Assembly (NCBI RefSeq): GCF_000017505.1
Contig: NC_009675.1
Span: 682,001-746,000, forward strand
Direction: 5' to 3'
Origin: Anaeromyxobacter sp. Fw109-5
Lineage (GTDB): Bacteria; Myxococcota; Myxococcia; Myxococcales; Anaeromyxobacteraceae
DNA: 64,000 nt
Shown: piece after piece, positions 1 through 7,018 of the stretch
Layout of the letters: each line of letters opens with the position of its first letter
Position numbering within the stretch: the stretch's first letter is position 1
Notes under the pieces: generated by a model
Told to the model about the DNA's origin: nothing
Seen by the model: only the letters and a program-made list of their open reading frames with translations
The model's database searches: none
Program-made: the position numbers and the translations under genes

Positions 1-297
1 GCGGTCGCCGATCCGACCCGGCGGGCCATCCTCGACCAGCTGGCGCGCGGGCCGGCGCGGGTGACGGACGTGGCGGCTCCGTTCGCGATGTCGCTCAACG
101 CGGTCTCGAAGCACATCAAGGTGCTCGAGCGCGCCGGGCTGGTCCGCCGCACCCGGCGCGGGCGCGAGCACACGCTCGAGCTCGAGCCGGCGCCGCTCCG
201 CGAGGTCGTGCGGTGGGCCTCGCACTTCGAGCGGTTCTGGACCGAGCGCCTCGATCGCATGGAGGCGTTCTTCGCGGAGAAGAGGAGGCGATCGTGA
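1..297 (+). CDS. ArsR-family winged-helix regulator, 5' end cut by window edge
   Basis: The frame is open from base 1 (it begins AVADPTRRAIL) and ends at 295-297, so the N-terminus lies outside the window. The visible 98 residues are a typical ArsR/SmtB-like DNA-binding domain: DPTRRAIL at the start, the recognition-helix segment MSLNAVSKHIKVLERAGLV, then the wing. No metal-binding cysteine motif is visible, which is usual for the ArsR subgroup paired with SRPBCC proteins. Its TGA overlaps the GTG of the next gene, so the two are translationally coupled. It probably represses this small operon; the ligand is unknown. Confidence 0.85.
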   Translation, partial: AVADPTRRAILDQLARGPARVTDVAAPFAMSLNAVSKHIKVLERAGLVRRTRRGREHTLELEPAPLREVVRWASHFERFWTERLDRMEAFFAEKRRRS

Positions 298-719
298 ACG
301 AGACGAAGACCACCGAGCTGACCGTGAAGCGCACCATCCCGGCGACCCCGGCGCAGGTCTACGACGCCTGGCTCGACCACAAGAGCCCGGGGAGCCCGTG
401 GCACGGGACCGCCCGCGCGATCGTGAACCCGGTCGTGGACGGCCTCTTCTACCACTCGGTCGATCACGCCGGCCGCTCCTGGGCGCACTACGGCCGGTTC
501 GTCGCGCTCGAGCCCGCGAAGCGCATCCAGCACACCTTGATGTCGGAGGCGACCCGCGGCCTCGAGTCGGTGGTGACCGTCACGCTCGAGGCGCGGGGCA
601 GCGACACCGAGGTGACGCTGCGCCACACGAACGTCCCGGACGACGAGCTGGGCCGCATGCACGCGGAGGGGTGGGGTTACGTGCTGGGCGCGATCGCCGA
701 GCGGTTCGCGAAGCGATAG
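294..719 (+). CDS. SRPBCC/AHSA1-family protein
   Basis: This 141-residue protein has the AHSA1-like START fold: VKRTIPATPAQVYDAWLD at the N-terminus, WAHYGRFVALEPAKRIQHT in the middle and a C-terminal helix. I chose the GTG at 294 because it overlaps the upstream TGA (GTGA) and has an AGGAGG ribosome site at 283-288. Proteins of this family bind small hydrophobic ligands or act as Hsp90-activator-like folds, and the precise role here is unknown. The ArsR-SRPBCC pairing is common in soil bacteria. Confidence 0.8.
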   Translation: MNETKTTELTVKRTIPATPAQVYDAWLDHKSPGSPWHGTARAIVNPVVDGLFYHSVDHAGRSWAHYGRFVALEPAKRIQHTLMSEATRGLESVVTVTLEARGSDTEVTLRHTNVPDDELGRMHAEGWGYVLGAIAERFAKR

Positions 720-754
720 GTGGCGAGCACGCCGTGGCGGAGCCGGAGGAGACC

Positions 755-1222
755 ATGTCCGCTGAACGAGAAGGCCGGGGCGGCGATGCGTCGGAGCGCG
801 AGATCGTGAGCGCGCGCACGTTCGCGGCTCCGCGCGAGCGCGTGTTCGAGGCGTTCCGCGATCCGGCGCGCCTGGCGCGCTGGTGGGGACCGCAGGGCTT
901 CCGCAGCACCTTCGAGGTGTTCGACTTTCGCCCGGGCGGCGCGTGGCGGTTCGTCATGCACGGGCCGGACGGCGTCGACCATCCGAACGAGAGCGTCTTC
1001 CTCGCGGTGGAGCCGCCTGAGCGCATCGTCTTCCGACACCTGTCGGGAGGCCACCCGTTCGAGCTGACGATCACGCTGGACGAGAAGGGCGGCACGACCC
1101 GCGTCACCTGGCGCATGCGGCACGACACCGCCGAGGACTGCGCCAAGGTGAAGCCGTTCGTCGTCCCGGCCAACGAGCAGAACTTCGACCGGCTGGCGGC
1201 GGAGCTCGAGCGGGCGGGGTGA
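755..1222 (+). CDS. SRPBCC/AHSA1-family protein, second copy
   Basis: A 155-residue AHSA1-type protein. It has the family hallmark RVFEAFRDPARLARWWGP near residue 30, the FDFRPGGAWRFVMHGPDG strand pair, and a C-terminal helix (NEQNFDRLAAELER). The ATG at 755 follows GGAGGAG at 743-749. It lies 35 bp after the previous SRPBCC gene, probably in the same transcript. The two SRPBCC proteins are clearly different from each other, so this is not a recent duplication. Ligand unknown. Confidence 0.8.
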   Translation: MSAEREGRGGDASEREIVSARTFAAPRERVFEAFRDPARLARWWGPQGFRSTFEVFDFRPGGAWRFVMHGPDGVDHPNESVFLAVEPPERIVFRHLSGGHPFELTITLDEKGGTTRVTWRMRHDTAEDCAKVKPFVVPANEQNFDRLAAELERAG

Positions 1223-1304
1223 GGGGTCGAGCCGTGAAAGCGCGGTTCCGGGATCGGAATCGCCGTGCGTGGCCGGCGCGCGACCGCGAGGGGCGGCGAC
1301 GTGG

Positions 1305-1490
1305 CTAGGGCACAAGACCGAACACGGCGACCGGCACAGTGCTGTCCGTACCCATGACGTTCCCGAGCCGATCCCCGGCGCCCCAGCACTCCGCGCCACC
1401 CTTCACGAGCGCGCACGTGTGCCACTGACCCGCCGTGATCGCCTTGGCGCCGCTCGCGAGGCCAAGAACACTTTCCTGCGCATCGCCGTC
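1305..1490 (-). pseudogene. Remnant of an RCC1-repeat protein (C-terminal end)
   Basis: Read on the minus strand, the stretch before the stop at 1305-1307 translates to about 60 residues containing AITAGQWHTCALVKGG, AECWG and TVPVAVFGL. This is the signature of an RCC1 beta-propeller blade (G-HTCAL...CWG...PV-V-GL). There is no start codon, and an in-frame TGA at 1491-1493 cuts it off upstream, so only a fragment of the last blade survives. Such proteins are common secreted or lipoprotein propellers in myxobacteria. It is one of three minus-strand gene scraps that lie side by side here. Confidence 0.6.
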
Positions 1491-1563
1491 TCATATCACG
1501 AAGCGTAAAGAAGCGTGTCGCCTGCGCGGCGACGGTATGGATTGGCAGAAGAGACGATGCGTG

Positions 1564-1643
1564 TCAGGTCCTGGAGGCCGTCTTCAGGCGAGGTGACGGT
1601 CGAGACGGCTGTCGTCGTCGATCGGCGCGGCGAGCTCGCGTTA
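1564..1643 (-). pseudogene. Duplicated 3' tail of the fic gene
   Basis: This stretch resembles the 3' end of the intact fic gene (3641 to about 3720). Both contain GTCAGGTCCT at the stop codon, GTCGTCGTCG in the middle and GGCGAGCTCGCGTT at the far end, in the same order and spacing. One shifted frame reads NASSPRRSTTTAV here and NASSPHRPTTTG at the fic locus. The match runs a little beyond the fic stop. It is too short to be functional and marks a former second fic copy, or a rearrangement, on the far side of the insertion sequence. Confidence 0.6.
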
Positions 1644-1646
1644 GAC

Positions 1647-1925
1647 TCAGGTCCCGCGCAGGATCTCGTAGCCGCCGAGCTCGGACCGGACCTGCCACCG
1701 CTCCAGCGAGGCGGCACGGTCGAACCCGATCCGCTCGTAGTGGGCGCGCACCGCGGTAGCCGCCTGGTCGATCGCCTCCTGGCTCTCCCAGACCGCGAGC
1801 GTCACCACGTCGAAGGCGGTCGGCCCGCCCGTCTTCCGGAAGACGAGGTGACCGCGGAAGCCGGGGAGGGTCGAGATGAAGTCCAGGTTGCGGCGGGTGG
1901 CCTCGTCGAACTCGGCCCGGGAGCA
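1647..1925 (-). pseudogene. C-terminal remnant of an antibiotic-biosynthesis-monooxygenase-like (ABM) gene
   Basis: The minus-strand frame ending with TGA at 1647-1649 gives about 92 good residues: AEFDEATRRNLDFIS, then TLPGFRGHLVFRKTGGPTAF, DVVTLAVWESQEAIDQA and HYERIGFD, ending YEILRGT. This is the ferredoxin-like ABM fold (heme-degrading or quinol-monooxygenase-like). Upstream of about 1925 the similarity dissolves into Arg/Ser-rich sequence with no start codon, so the first strand of the domain is lost. The break lies about 110 bp from the edge of the insertion sequence. Confidence 0.6.
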
Positions 1926-2036
1926 GACCCGATCCGCGCTGGCGTGAGTTGAGCTTCGCCGGCGTCGTGGCGCCGCTCTCGAGGCGGCGGGACGCAGGGC
2001 GTCCAGCGGCGTCGGCCGCGGGACGGTTCATGCTTT

Positions 2037-3433
2037 CTGCGCGCAATGAAGAAGGGGGCGGCCTGCGGGCCGGTGGTTCAGGTGACAGCTGAGGCGAGCT
2101 CGCGGTGATCGGTGACCTCGGCGGCAAGGAGCGCGTCGCGGAGCGTCTCCATGGCGCGGGCCCAGGCGACGGGCCTGCCGTCCTTGCGAGGCGCCAGGGT
2201 CCGCCAGGCGCTGACCGCGTTGTAGCCGATGAGCCTGAGCCAGCTGACGGTCTCGATGGAGGCCCGGCTCGCCTGGCAAGGGTGGCCCTCGTCCTCACCG
2301 AGCATGACGTCCATCGTCCAGTGGCAGCCGTTCTCGATGGCCCAGTGCATCCGGACGAGCGCCAGCTCCTGGTCGCGGGTCAGCGTGCCGGTGGGTATCG
2401 ATGTGACGAAGTAGCGCTGCTCGACGGCCACGATCTCGCCGCGCCGGTCGGTCGTCGTCTGGCAGACGTACCAGAGCTGCTGGGCGGCCTCGATGGCGGC
2501 GGCGGGATTGCCGGCGACGTCGCGAGCGTACAGTTCGCGCACGATGGTGTGGCCTCTGTACCGCTCCGCGGTCCGGGCGAGCGGGGTGCCGAGGTCGTAC
2601 TGCCCGTAGTCGCGGGCGATGTCGTGCAGGTAGGGCTGGTTGTCCTTCAAGCCGAAAACGTACCAGCGGCCGAGCGAGGTCACGAGCTCCGCGTTCTCGC
2701 GGGCGCAGAGGCCGGCGTCGCCGGTGACGATGCGGAACTGCCCGCCCAGCTGCTCGCTGATGGCCGGGAGCAACCGCCGGAACGCGGTGGACTCGCCCTC
2801 CTTGGAGCCGATGAGCCTCTGCCCGACGCAGGGACAGACCGAGGAGGAGGTGAGGGCGGCGCGGAGCGCTCCGAAGGTCTGCAGCGACGAGCCCTCGGCG
2901 TCGTACGCCGACTGCTGGGCGCCCTTCACCTTCTCCCCATCGGTGCGCGACCAGGTCCCCTTGCCGTCGAAGCTCACGACGCCGAGCGCGAGGAGGTCGT
3001 TGCGCACCACCTTGCGGGCGATGAGGTCCTTCACCTGGGCAAAGACCGTCTCCTCGAGGCCGGCCGGGGACTGCTCGGCGAGGAGGCGGTACAGCGTGGT
3101 GTCGCACGGCTTCCCGCGGCCGAGCCCGAGCGCGCAGGCCGAGGTCCGCGAAGAAGTCCTCCGCGCGGCGCAGGCTCCGGCACCCGATGGAGAACGCGGC
3201 GGCCAGGCCGCCCAAGAGACCGAGGTGGTCGTGAACGACCCACGCGTCCTCTCGGGGGTCGTCGACCTCCCGGTCCCAGGGGATGTCGGCGTGCCGCATG
3301 GCACGCCGGGCTTGTGCTTCGGTGATCGGCATGATCTCCTGCCTCCTGGCCTCTTCTCGTTTGCGCGGGTTCGGCCGTCTTGGGGGTGGGGCCCGCAAGC
3401 CCGCAAGCTCCACCCCTTCTCATTTGCGCGGAG
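2037..3433 (-). mobile_element. ISAs1-type insertion sequence (about 1.4 kb, decayed)
   Basis: Near-identical outward-facing ends are visible: the reverse complement of 2040-2058 is CCCCCTTCTTCATTGCGCG, and 3413-3430 is CCCCTTCTCATTTGCGCG. They enclose one transposase gene, which fits the 1.1-1.4 kb size of ISAs1 elements. A further copy of the right end (CTTCTCGTTTGCGCGG) lies inside at about 3352-3368. I see no convincing target-site duplication. The exact outer borders are uncertain by several bases. Confidence 0.55.
2078..3332 (-). pseudogene. ISAs1-family DDE transposase, frameshifted
   Basis: The N-terminal part (from ATG at 3332, MPITEAQARRAM, through FFADLGLRA) is in one frame. The rest (LGLGRGKPCDTTLYRLL onward) is in another, so a frameshift lies near 3130-3140. 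The downstream frame carries the family landmarks: GVVSFDGKGTW, IVTGDAGLCARENAELV, YVFGLKDNQ and HWAIENGCHWTMDVMLGEDEG, which hold the DDE-type catalytic acidic residues. Family length is about 370-420 residues and the joined product would be close to that. No slippery heptamer is obvious, so I treat it as inactivated rather than programmed frameshifting. Confidence 0.75.
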
Positions 3434-3640
3434 GCGATGATCGCCGGGGTCGATCCCCGCGTCGATCTTGCCGATCAGGAAACGGAGGCCGCCGCGGTCG
3501 CCGAGTCGCTCGCGACACGAAACTCGCCCCCGTCTCGGCGCCAGCTGGATCCTCAAGCGCCGCAGGCGCGAGAGCGGCGGCCTCCGGTCAGCGGGAATCA
3601 GGTCTGGGGACTGACGGACGGCGGGAGAAAACAAGGCGGG

Positions 3641-4879
3641 TCAGGTCCTCGAAGTCGTCTTCCTGGGGGGAGCGGGACGAGAAGGCCCGTCGTCGTCGGT
3701 CGGTGTGGCGAGCTCGCGTTCGAAGTCGTTGATGAGGTCGAAGAGGTCGCGGGCCTCCCAGGCGCGGTTTCGTTTCGCGAGGGTGATGGCGTGGAGGACA
3801 CCCTTCTCGGCCAGCACCGCGATGGCCTCGTTCACGGCCTGCTTCGAGCGGCCGAGGAACTTCTGCGCTGTCGCGACCGTGACGATCGGGTGCGCCGGCA
3901 GTTCGACGATGAGGGCCTCGGCGCTGGAGTGGCGGCGCGGGCGACCTGCGCGTTCTCGCCACTTCTCTTGAAGCGCGGCAAGGCGTAGCGCGAGCTCGCT
4001 CGCCTTCGCCGCGGCTCGTTCGATCGCCTCCGCGAACAAGCGAACCCAGTCGGCAGCGCGATCGTCGCGGAACGCGGTCAGCCCGCCGACATACGCCTTC
4101 GCGTCGGCAGCGAGGACGAGGCTGACGGGAGGGACATACCGGGGCGCGAGCCCTCGCCGGCGCAGGACGACGTGGATGAGGGCGCGGCCGACACGACCGT
4201 TGCCGTCGGCGAAAGGGTGGATGGTCTCGAACTGCGCGTGGGCGATGGCGGCCTGGACCACGGGCGGAAGGTCCATCCGGTTGATGAACGCGACCAGGTC
4301 GTCCATGAGGTCCTTCACCCGCTCGGGCGCGGGCGGGACGAAGTCGGCGCGGCCGGGGTTGAAGGCATTCCCGCCGATCCAGTTCTGGCGGTCTCGGAGC
4401 TTGCCAGCGATCTCGGGCGTGGTCGTCGCCAGCATCAGGTGGCGGTGGATGTCGAGGACGTCCCTGAGCCGGAGCGGCTTCGCGTTCGTGCCGAGGGTGA
4501 CCGCGTGCTCCATGGCGACGACGTTGCCGAGCACGGACCGGGCGGTCTCGTCGCGCGCATCGGGCTCCTCGGCCTCGGCGCGGGCGAGGCGGCGCTGGGA
4601 GAGGACCAGGCCCTCGATCCGGGACGAAGCGACCGACTCGGCGCGGAGGAGGCGCCGGGCGAGGACCTCGAGGCTGGCCAGCCGGGGCGGGTCGCGGTTC
4701 AGGGCGTCGACGGCGCGTTCGGCGGTGGAGACCGCGGCGGCGACGCTCGACGGAAGCGCGAGTTGGAGCTTGGCGACCGGGTCCGGAACGAAAGCCTGGT
4801 ACCGGAACGCGCGGCGCTCGGCGCGGCCGCCGGGGGCGGACGGGTCGGCGGGCCAGGAGCGAGTCTCGTACCGAGCCAT
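3641..4879 (-). CDS. Fic-domain protein (putative AMPylase) with C-terminal winged helix
   Basis: A 412-residue Fic protein. The catalytic loop HPFADGNGRVGR is at residues 221-232, a complete HPFxxGNGRxxR motif. An N-terminal autoinhibitory helix of the (S/T)xxxE(G/N) type, SSRIEG, is at 85-90. Residues about 320-380 (VATAQKFLGRSKQAVNEAIAVLAEKG) form a winged helix, as in standalone Fic/DUF4172-like regulators. The family transfers AMP or related groups to hydroxyl side chains; the target is unknown. The gene is intact, although a fragment of its 3' end is duplicated at 1564-1643 beyond the insertion sequence. No toxin partner is visible. Confidence 0.88.
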   Translation of the reverse strand: MARYETRSWPADPSAPGGRAERRAFRYQAFVPDPVAKLQLALPSSVAAAVSTAERAVDALNRDPPRLASLEVLARRLLRAESVASSRIEGLVLSQRRLARAEAEEPDARDETARSVLGNVVAMEHAVTLGTNAKPLRLRDVLDIHRHLMLATTTPEIAGKLRDRQNWIGGNAFNPGRADFVPPAPERVKDLMDDLVAFINRMDLPPVVQAAIAHAQFETIHPFADGNGRVGRALIHVVLRRRGLAPRYVPPVSLVLAADAKAYVGGLTAFRDDRAADWVRLFAEAIERAAAKASELALRLAALQEKWRERAGRPRRHSSAEALIVELPAHPIVTVATAQKFLGRSKQAVNEAIAVLAEKGVLHAITLAKRNRAWEARDLFDLINDFERELATPTDDDGPSRPAPPRKTTSRT

Positions 4880-4908
4880 CGTAGAGGAAGCTTTACTAAC
4901 GGAAGCTA

Positions 4909-4923
4909 CTAGTCAAGGTTTCC
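4909..4923 (+). repeat. Short repeat CTAGTCAAGGTTTCC (copy 1), possible attachment-site core
   Basis: The same word recurs at 6351-6364 in direct orientation, inverted at 6368-6380, and again at 6393-6404. The first two copies bracket a segment of about 1.4 kb that contains an integrase remnant. This spacing is what left and right attachment cores would give, but the extra copies also fit a plain dispersed repeat. Confidence 0.4.
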
Positions 4924-5040
4924 AGAGAAAGCTGGACGAGCGGCGAGCGCTGGTCAGGGTTCCGCTGCGGCCGCCCCCGGCGCCGCAGGACCGGATGGGG
5001 GGTCCGCTTGCAGACCTCCGCAGCTGCCTACGTCGAGGCC

Positions 5041-5394
5041 ATGAGCCCAGGGAAGGAGCCGCTCGAGCTGCCCGCTCGCGCCGGCACTAACACCAGCGAG
5101 AAGGTCGTCGTCACGTTCCGGTTACCTCGCGACCTCGCGGGCTGGCTCGGGCGCGAGGCCGAGAAGCGGGGCTGGTCGATGAACGAGTTCATGGTGACGG
5201 TCGCTCACGACCTGTTCGCCTGGTACTCGCTCCCGGACATCGTCGTCGAGCAGCTCGAGGCGGACGCGGAGGCGATGGGGCTCGACCGGCGCAAGTACAT
5301 CACCCGCGTGCTCATGCGCCGGTACCACGAGGTGCTGGAGAAGGGACCCGGGCTCGAGAAGGCGGCTCATGCCGGGGGGAAGCGGGCGAAGTAG
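5041..5394 (+). CDS. Small DNA-binding-like protein, possibly ribbon-helix-helix
   Basis: This 117-residue protein has a strand-helix-helix pattern: VVVTFRLPRDLAGWLGREAEKRGWSMNEFMVTVAHD, and a second similar half, DAEAMGLDRRKYITRVLMRRYHE. That suggests a MetJ/Arc-type fold or a mobile-element copy-control protein; I do not recognise a named family. The ATG at 5041 has a weak ribosome site. A TTG at 5008, preceded by GGGGGG, is an alternative start. It ends 9 bp before the integrase and may be its accessory factor. It lies inside the segment bounded by CTAGTCAAGGTT repeats. Confidence 0.6.
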   Translation: MSPGKEPLELPARAGTNTSEKVVVTFRLPRDLAGWLGREAEKRGWSMNEFMVTVAHDLFAWYSLPDIVVEQLEADAEAMGLDRRKYITRVLMRRYHEVLEKGPGLEKAAHAGGKRAK

Positions 5395-5403
5395 GAGCGG
5401 AAC

Positions 5404-6354
5404 ATGGCCGAGACGCGCGTGGAGCAGGTGGCGTTCGGGTGGGCGGGGGAGGGGACGACCGACACCGCGGAGCTGCCGCCCGAGGCTAGCCCCTCGACTT
5501 CGCCGCCGCTGCGCGGCGGCTACGCTCGGGGCGAACGGGTGGAAGGTCGCGCCTCGAACCGGAAGGTGCCCGCTCGCAGTTCGGCAGAGTCACCGCGGGC
5601 GGAGGCGCCGCGGGTCGACGCGCTGCCGCCCGACAACGAGCTCTGGGACGTCCACGCGGGCGTGCGATTCCTGAAGCGCAGCGTGAGCTGGGTCTACCAC
5701 CGCGCCGAGGACGGCACGCTGCCGGTGAAGCGCATCGGCGGTTGGCGGCTGCGATTCATCCCGGCGGAGCTGCGCGCCTGGGTCGAGGCGAGCGGCGAGC
5801 CGCGGCGAAAGGTGGCGAGGGGCAGCAAGGAGTATCCGATGGGCAGCGTCTACAAGCGTGGCCGGACTGGGTGGCTGAAGTACAAGGACGCGACCGGCAC
5901 GTTGAAGCCGGAGGCGACGAAGGCGGCGACCAAGACGGAAGCGAAGGCGCTCCTCCACGAGATAGAGCGGCGCGTCGAGCGCCAGCGGCTCGGGCCCGAG
6001 CCGATCTCGCTCAACCCGGAGGGATGGACGGTCGGCGACCTCCTGCAGTGGTGGCTCGACACGTACAGCCACCACTCGCCGTCGCACGAGAAGAACCTCG
6101 GGACCGTTCGCCGCCTGATCCTCGGGGCGCCGCTCGCGGAGAAGCCGCTCCAGCACGTCCAGCCGGGCGACGTCGAGCAGCTCCTCCAGGCAATGGAGGG
6201 CGAGGTTTCGGCGAGACCATCAACCACGTCCGCCAGTTCCTGGTCGGCGCGTTCAACCACGCGCGCGAGGCGGCGCTGCGACAGGACGACGGCCTCGATC
6301 GTGAGGATGCGACGGTGTTGGCGCGCGGTGCAGGCGCGGCGCCTGTCGCGCTAG
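5404..6354 (+). pseudogene. Tyrosine integrase, N-terminal half only (frameshifted and truncated)
   Basis: Residues about 80-125 form an excisionase-like helix-turn-helix (ELWDVHAGVRFLKRSVSWVYHR). Next come the arm-binding segment MGSVYKRGRTGWLKYKDATG and a core-binding helical domain (WTVGDLLQWWLDTYSHHSPSHEKNL...VEQLLQAME). At about 6205-6215 the reading frame slips: the expected continuation ETINHVRQFLVGAFNHARE is one frame over, and then the similarity ends. The catalytic domain with Arg, HxxR and Tyr is absent, so the gene is dead as an integrase. A hairpin repeat is inserted in frame at residues about 29-45. Confidence 0.7.
5489..5532 (+). repeat. REP-like hairpin repeat, copy inside the integrase frame
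   Basis: Inner stem GCCGCCGC (5502-5509), loop TGC and GCGGCGGC (5513-5520). Outer pairing GCCCC (5489-5493) with GGGGC (5528-5532). The flanking words CTCGACT and TACGCTCGGG are shared with the copy at 6469. The inner and outer stems differ between the two copies by compensating changes. Confidence 0.65.
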
Positions 6355-6404
6355 TCAAGGTTCCACCGGAAACCTTGACCACCGCTCGTCATGGTCAAGG
6401 TTTC
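6351..6404 (+). repeat. Cluster of GTCAAGGTT repeats, including an inverted pair
   Basis: CTAGTCAAGGTTCC (6351-6364) faces GGAAACCTTGACC (6368-6380), so the pair can form a hairpin with arms of about 12 bp. A third copy, GGTCAAGGTTTC, is at 6393-6404. The first overlaps the end of the integrase remnant. Copy 1 of the family is at 4909. Confidence 0.5.
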
Positions 6405-6468
6405 GCCGGTTGCGTCCCTGCGGCGGCCGAGAGCGCCTGGCCACGTCCGCCGAATCAAGATCGCCGCC

Positions 6469-6512
6469 GTCCCTCGACTCCGACGCCGCTTCGCGGCGTC
6501 TACGCTCGGGAC
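6469..6512 (+). repeat. REP-like hairpin repeat, intergenic copy
   Basis: Inner stem GACGCCGC (6482-6489), loop TTC and GCGGCGTC (6493-6500). Outer pairing GTCCC (6469-6473) with GGGAC (6508-6512). Same family as 5489-5532, with covarying stems. Confidence 0.65.
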
Positions 6513-6552
6513 GAACGTTAGCGGGAGGACGGAGAGGAGGGAGCCGTCAGCG

Positions 6553-6581
6553 GCTCGCCCTTCGACAGGCTCAGGGCGAGC
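6553..6581 (+). repeat. Short palindromic repeat of the CCCTTCGACAGGCTCAGGG type
   Basis: GCTCGCCCT (6553-6561) pairs perfectly with AGGGCGAGC (6573-6581) across an 11-base loop, TCGACAGGCTC. This word is a widespread dispersed palindrome in GC-rich genomes. It looks like the hairpin family above without its inner stem. Confidence 0.6.
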
Positions 6582-6670
6582 GGGGCTGGCGGTGTTTCGC
6601 GTCGGTCGCTCGAGCGCGCGGCCCAGCTCGGTCACGCCCTGGTGAACCACCGCAGACCCCAGAAACACCG

Positions 6671-6703
6671 AGGCCGGGACCCCTGTGTCAGGGATCCCGG
6701 CCT
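6671..6703 (-). terminator. Hairpin terminator downstream of tRNA-Asp
   Basis: A 15-bp stem (6671-6685 with 6689-6703, one G-U wobble, loop TGT) lies 6 bp past the tRNA 3' end. On the minus strand it is followed by a modest T-rich run (TGTTTCT). It fits an intrinsic terminator of the tRNA transcript. Confidence 0.65.
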
Positions 6704-6709
6704 CATGAC

Positions 6710-6786
<77 letters not shown>

Positions 6787-6802
6787 AAGTCGCAAACTTG
6801 GA

Positions 6803-6874
6803 TGGGCGGAACAGGCTTCGAACCTGTGACCCTCGCCTTGTAAGGGCGACGCTCTACCCCTGAGCTATCCGCCC
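6803..6874 (-). tRNA. tRNA-Val (anticodon TAC)
   Basis: Minus-strand cloverleaf. Acceptor GGGCGGA pairs with TCCGCCC; anticodon stem TCGCC-GGCGA with loop CTTACAA gives anticodon TAC; the T-loop is GGTTCGAAGCC and the discriminator is A. CCA is not encoded. It is the first gene of a two-tRNA transcript with tRNA-Asp. Confidence 0.93.
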
Positions 6875-7018
6875 AAGGCGCGAAAGCGGTCGGGTTTCTA
6901 GCTTGAGCGGTCCCCCGTGTCAACGGTGTGGCACAGCCCCCGGCCGGCCCGGCGCGGGGCTCCGTCGTGCGGTAGTGAGGCTGGACCAGCCTGGGTACCG
7001 ATGGTAAGGGGCGGCTCG

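Noticed and set aside
3333-3640. Additional gene upstream of the transposase
   Set aside because: No start with a ribosome site and no recognisable domain; parts belong to the insertion sequence end.
4890-4916. Promoter for fic (AGTCAA/TTGACT with an AT-rich -10)
   Set aside because: The spacing from the TTGACT to any plausible -10 is wrong. The TCAA word belongs to the GTCAAGGTT repeat family.
6553-6581. Rho-independent terminator
   Set aside because: The palindrome is a dispersed repeat of known type and has no T-run; it does not follow a gene end.
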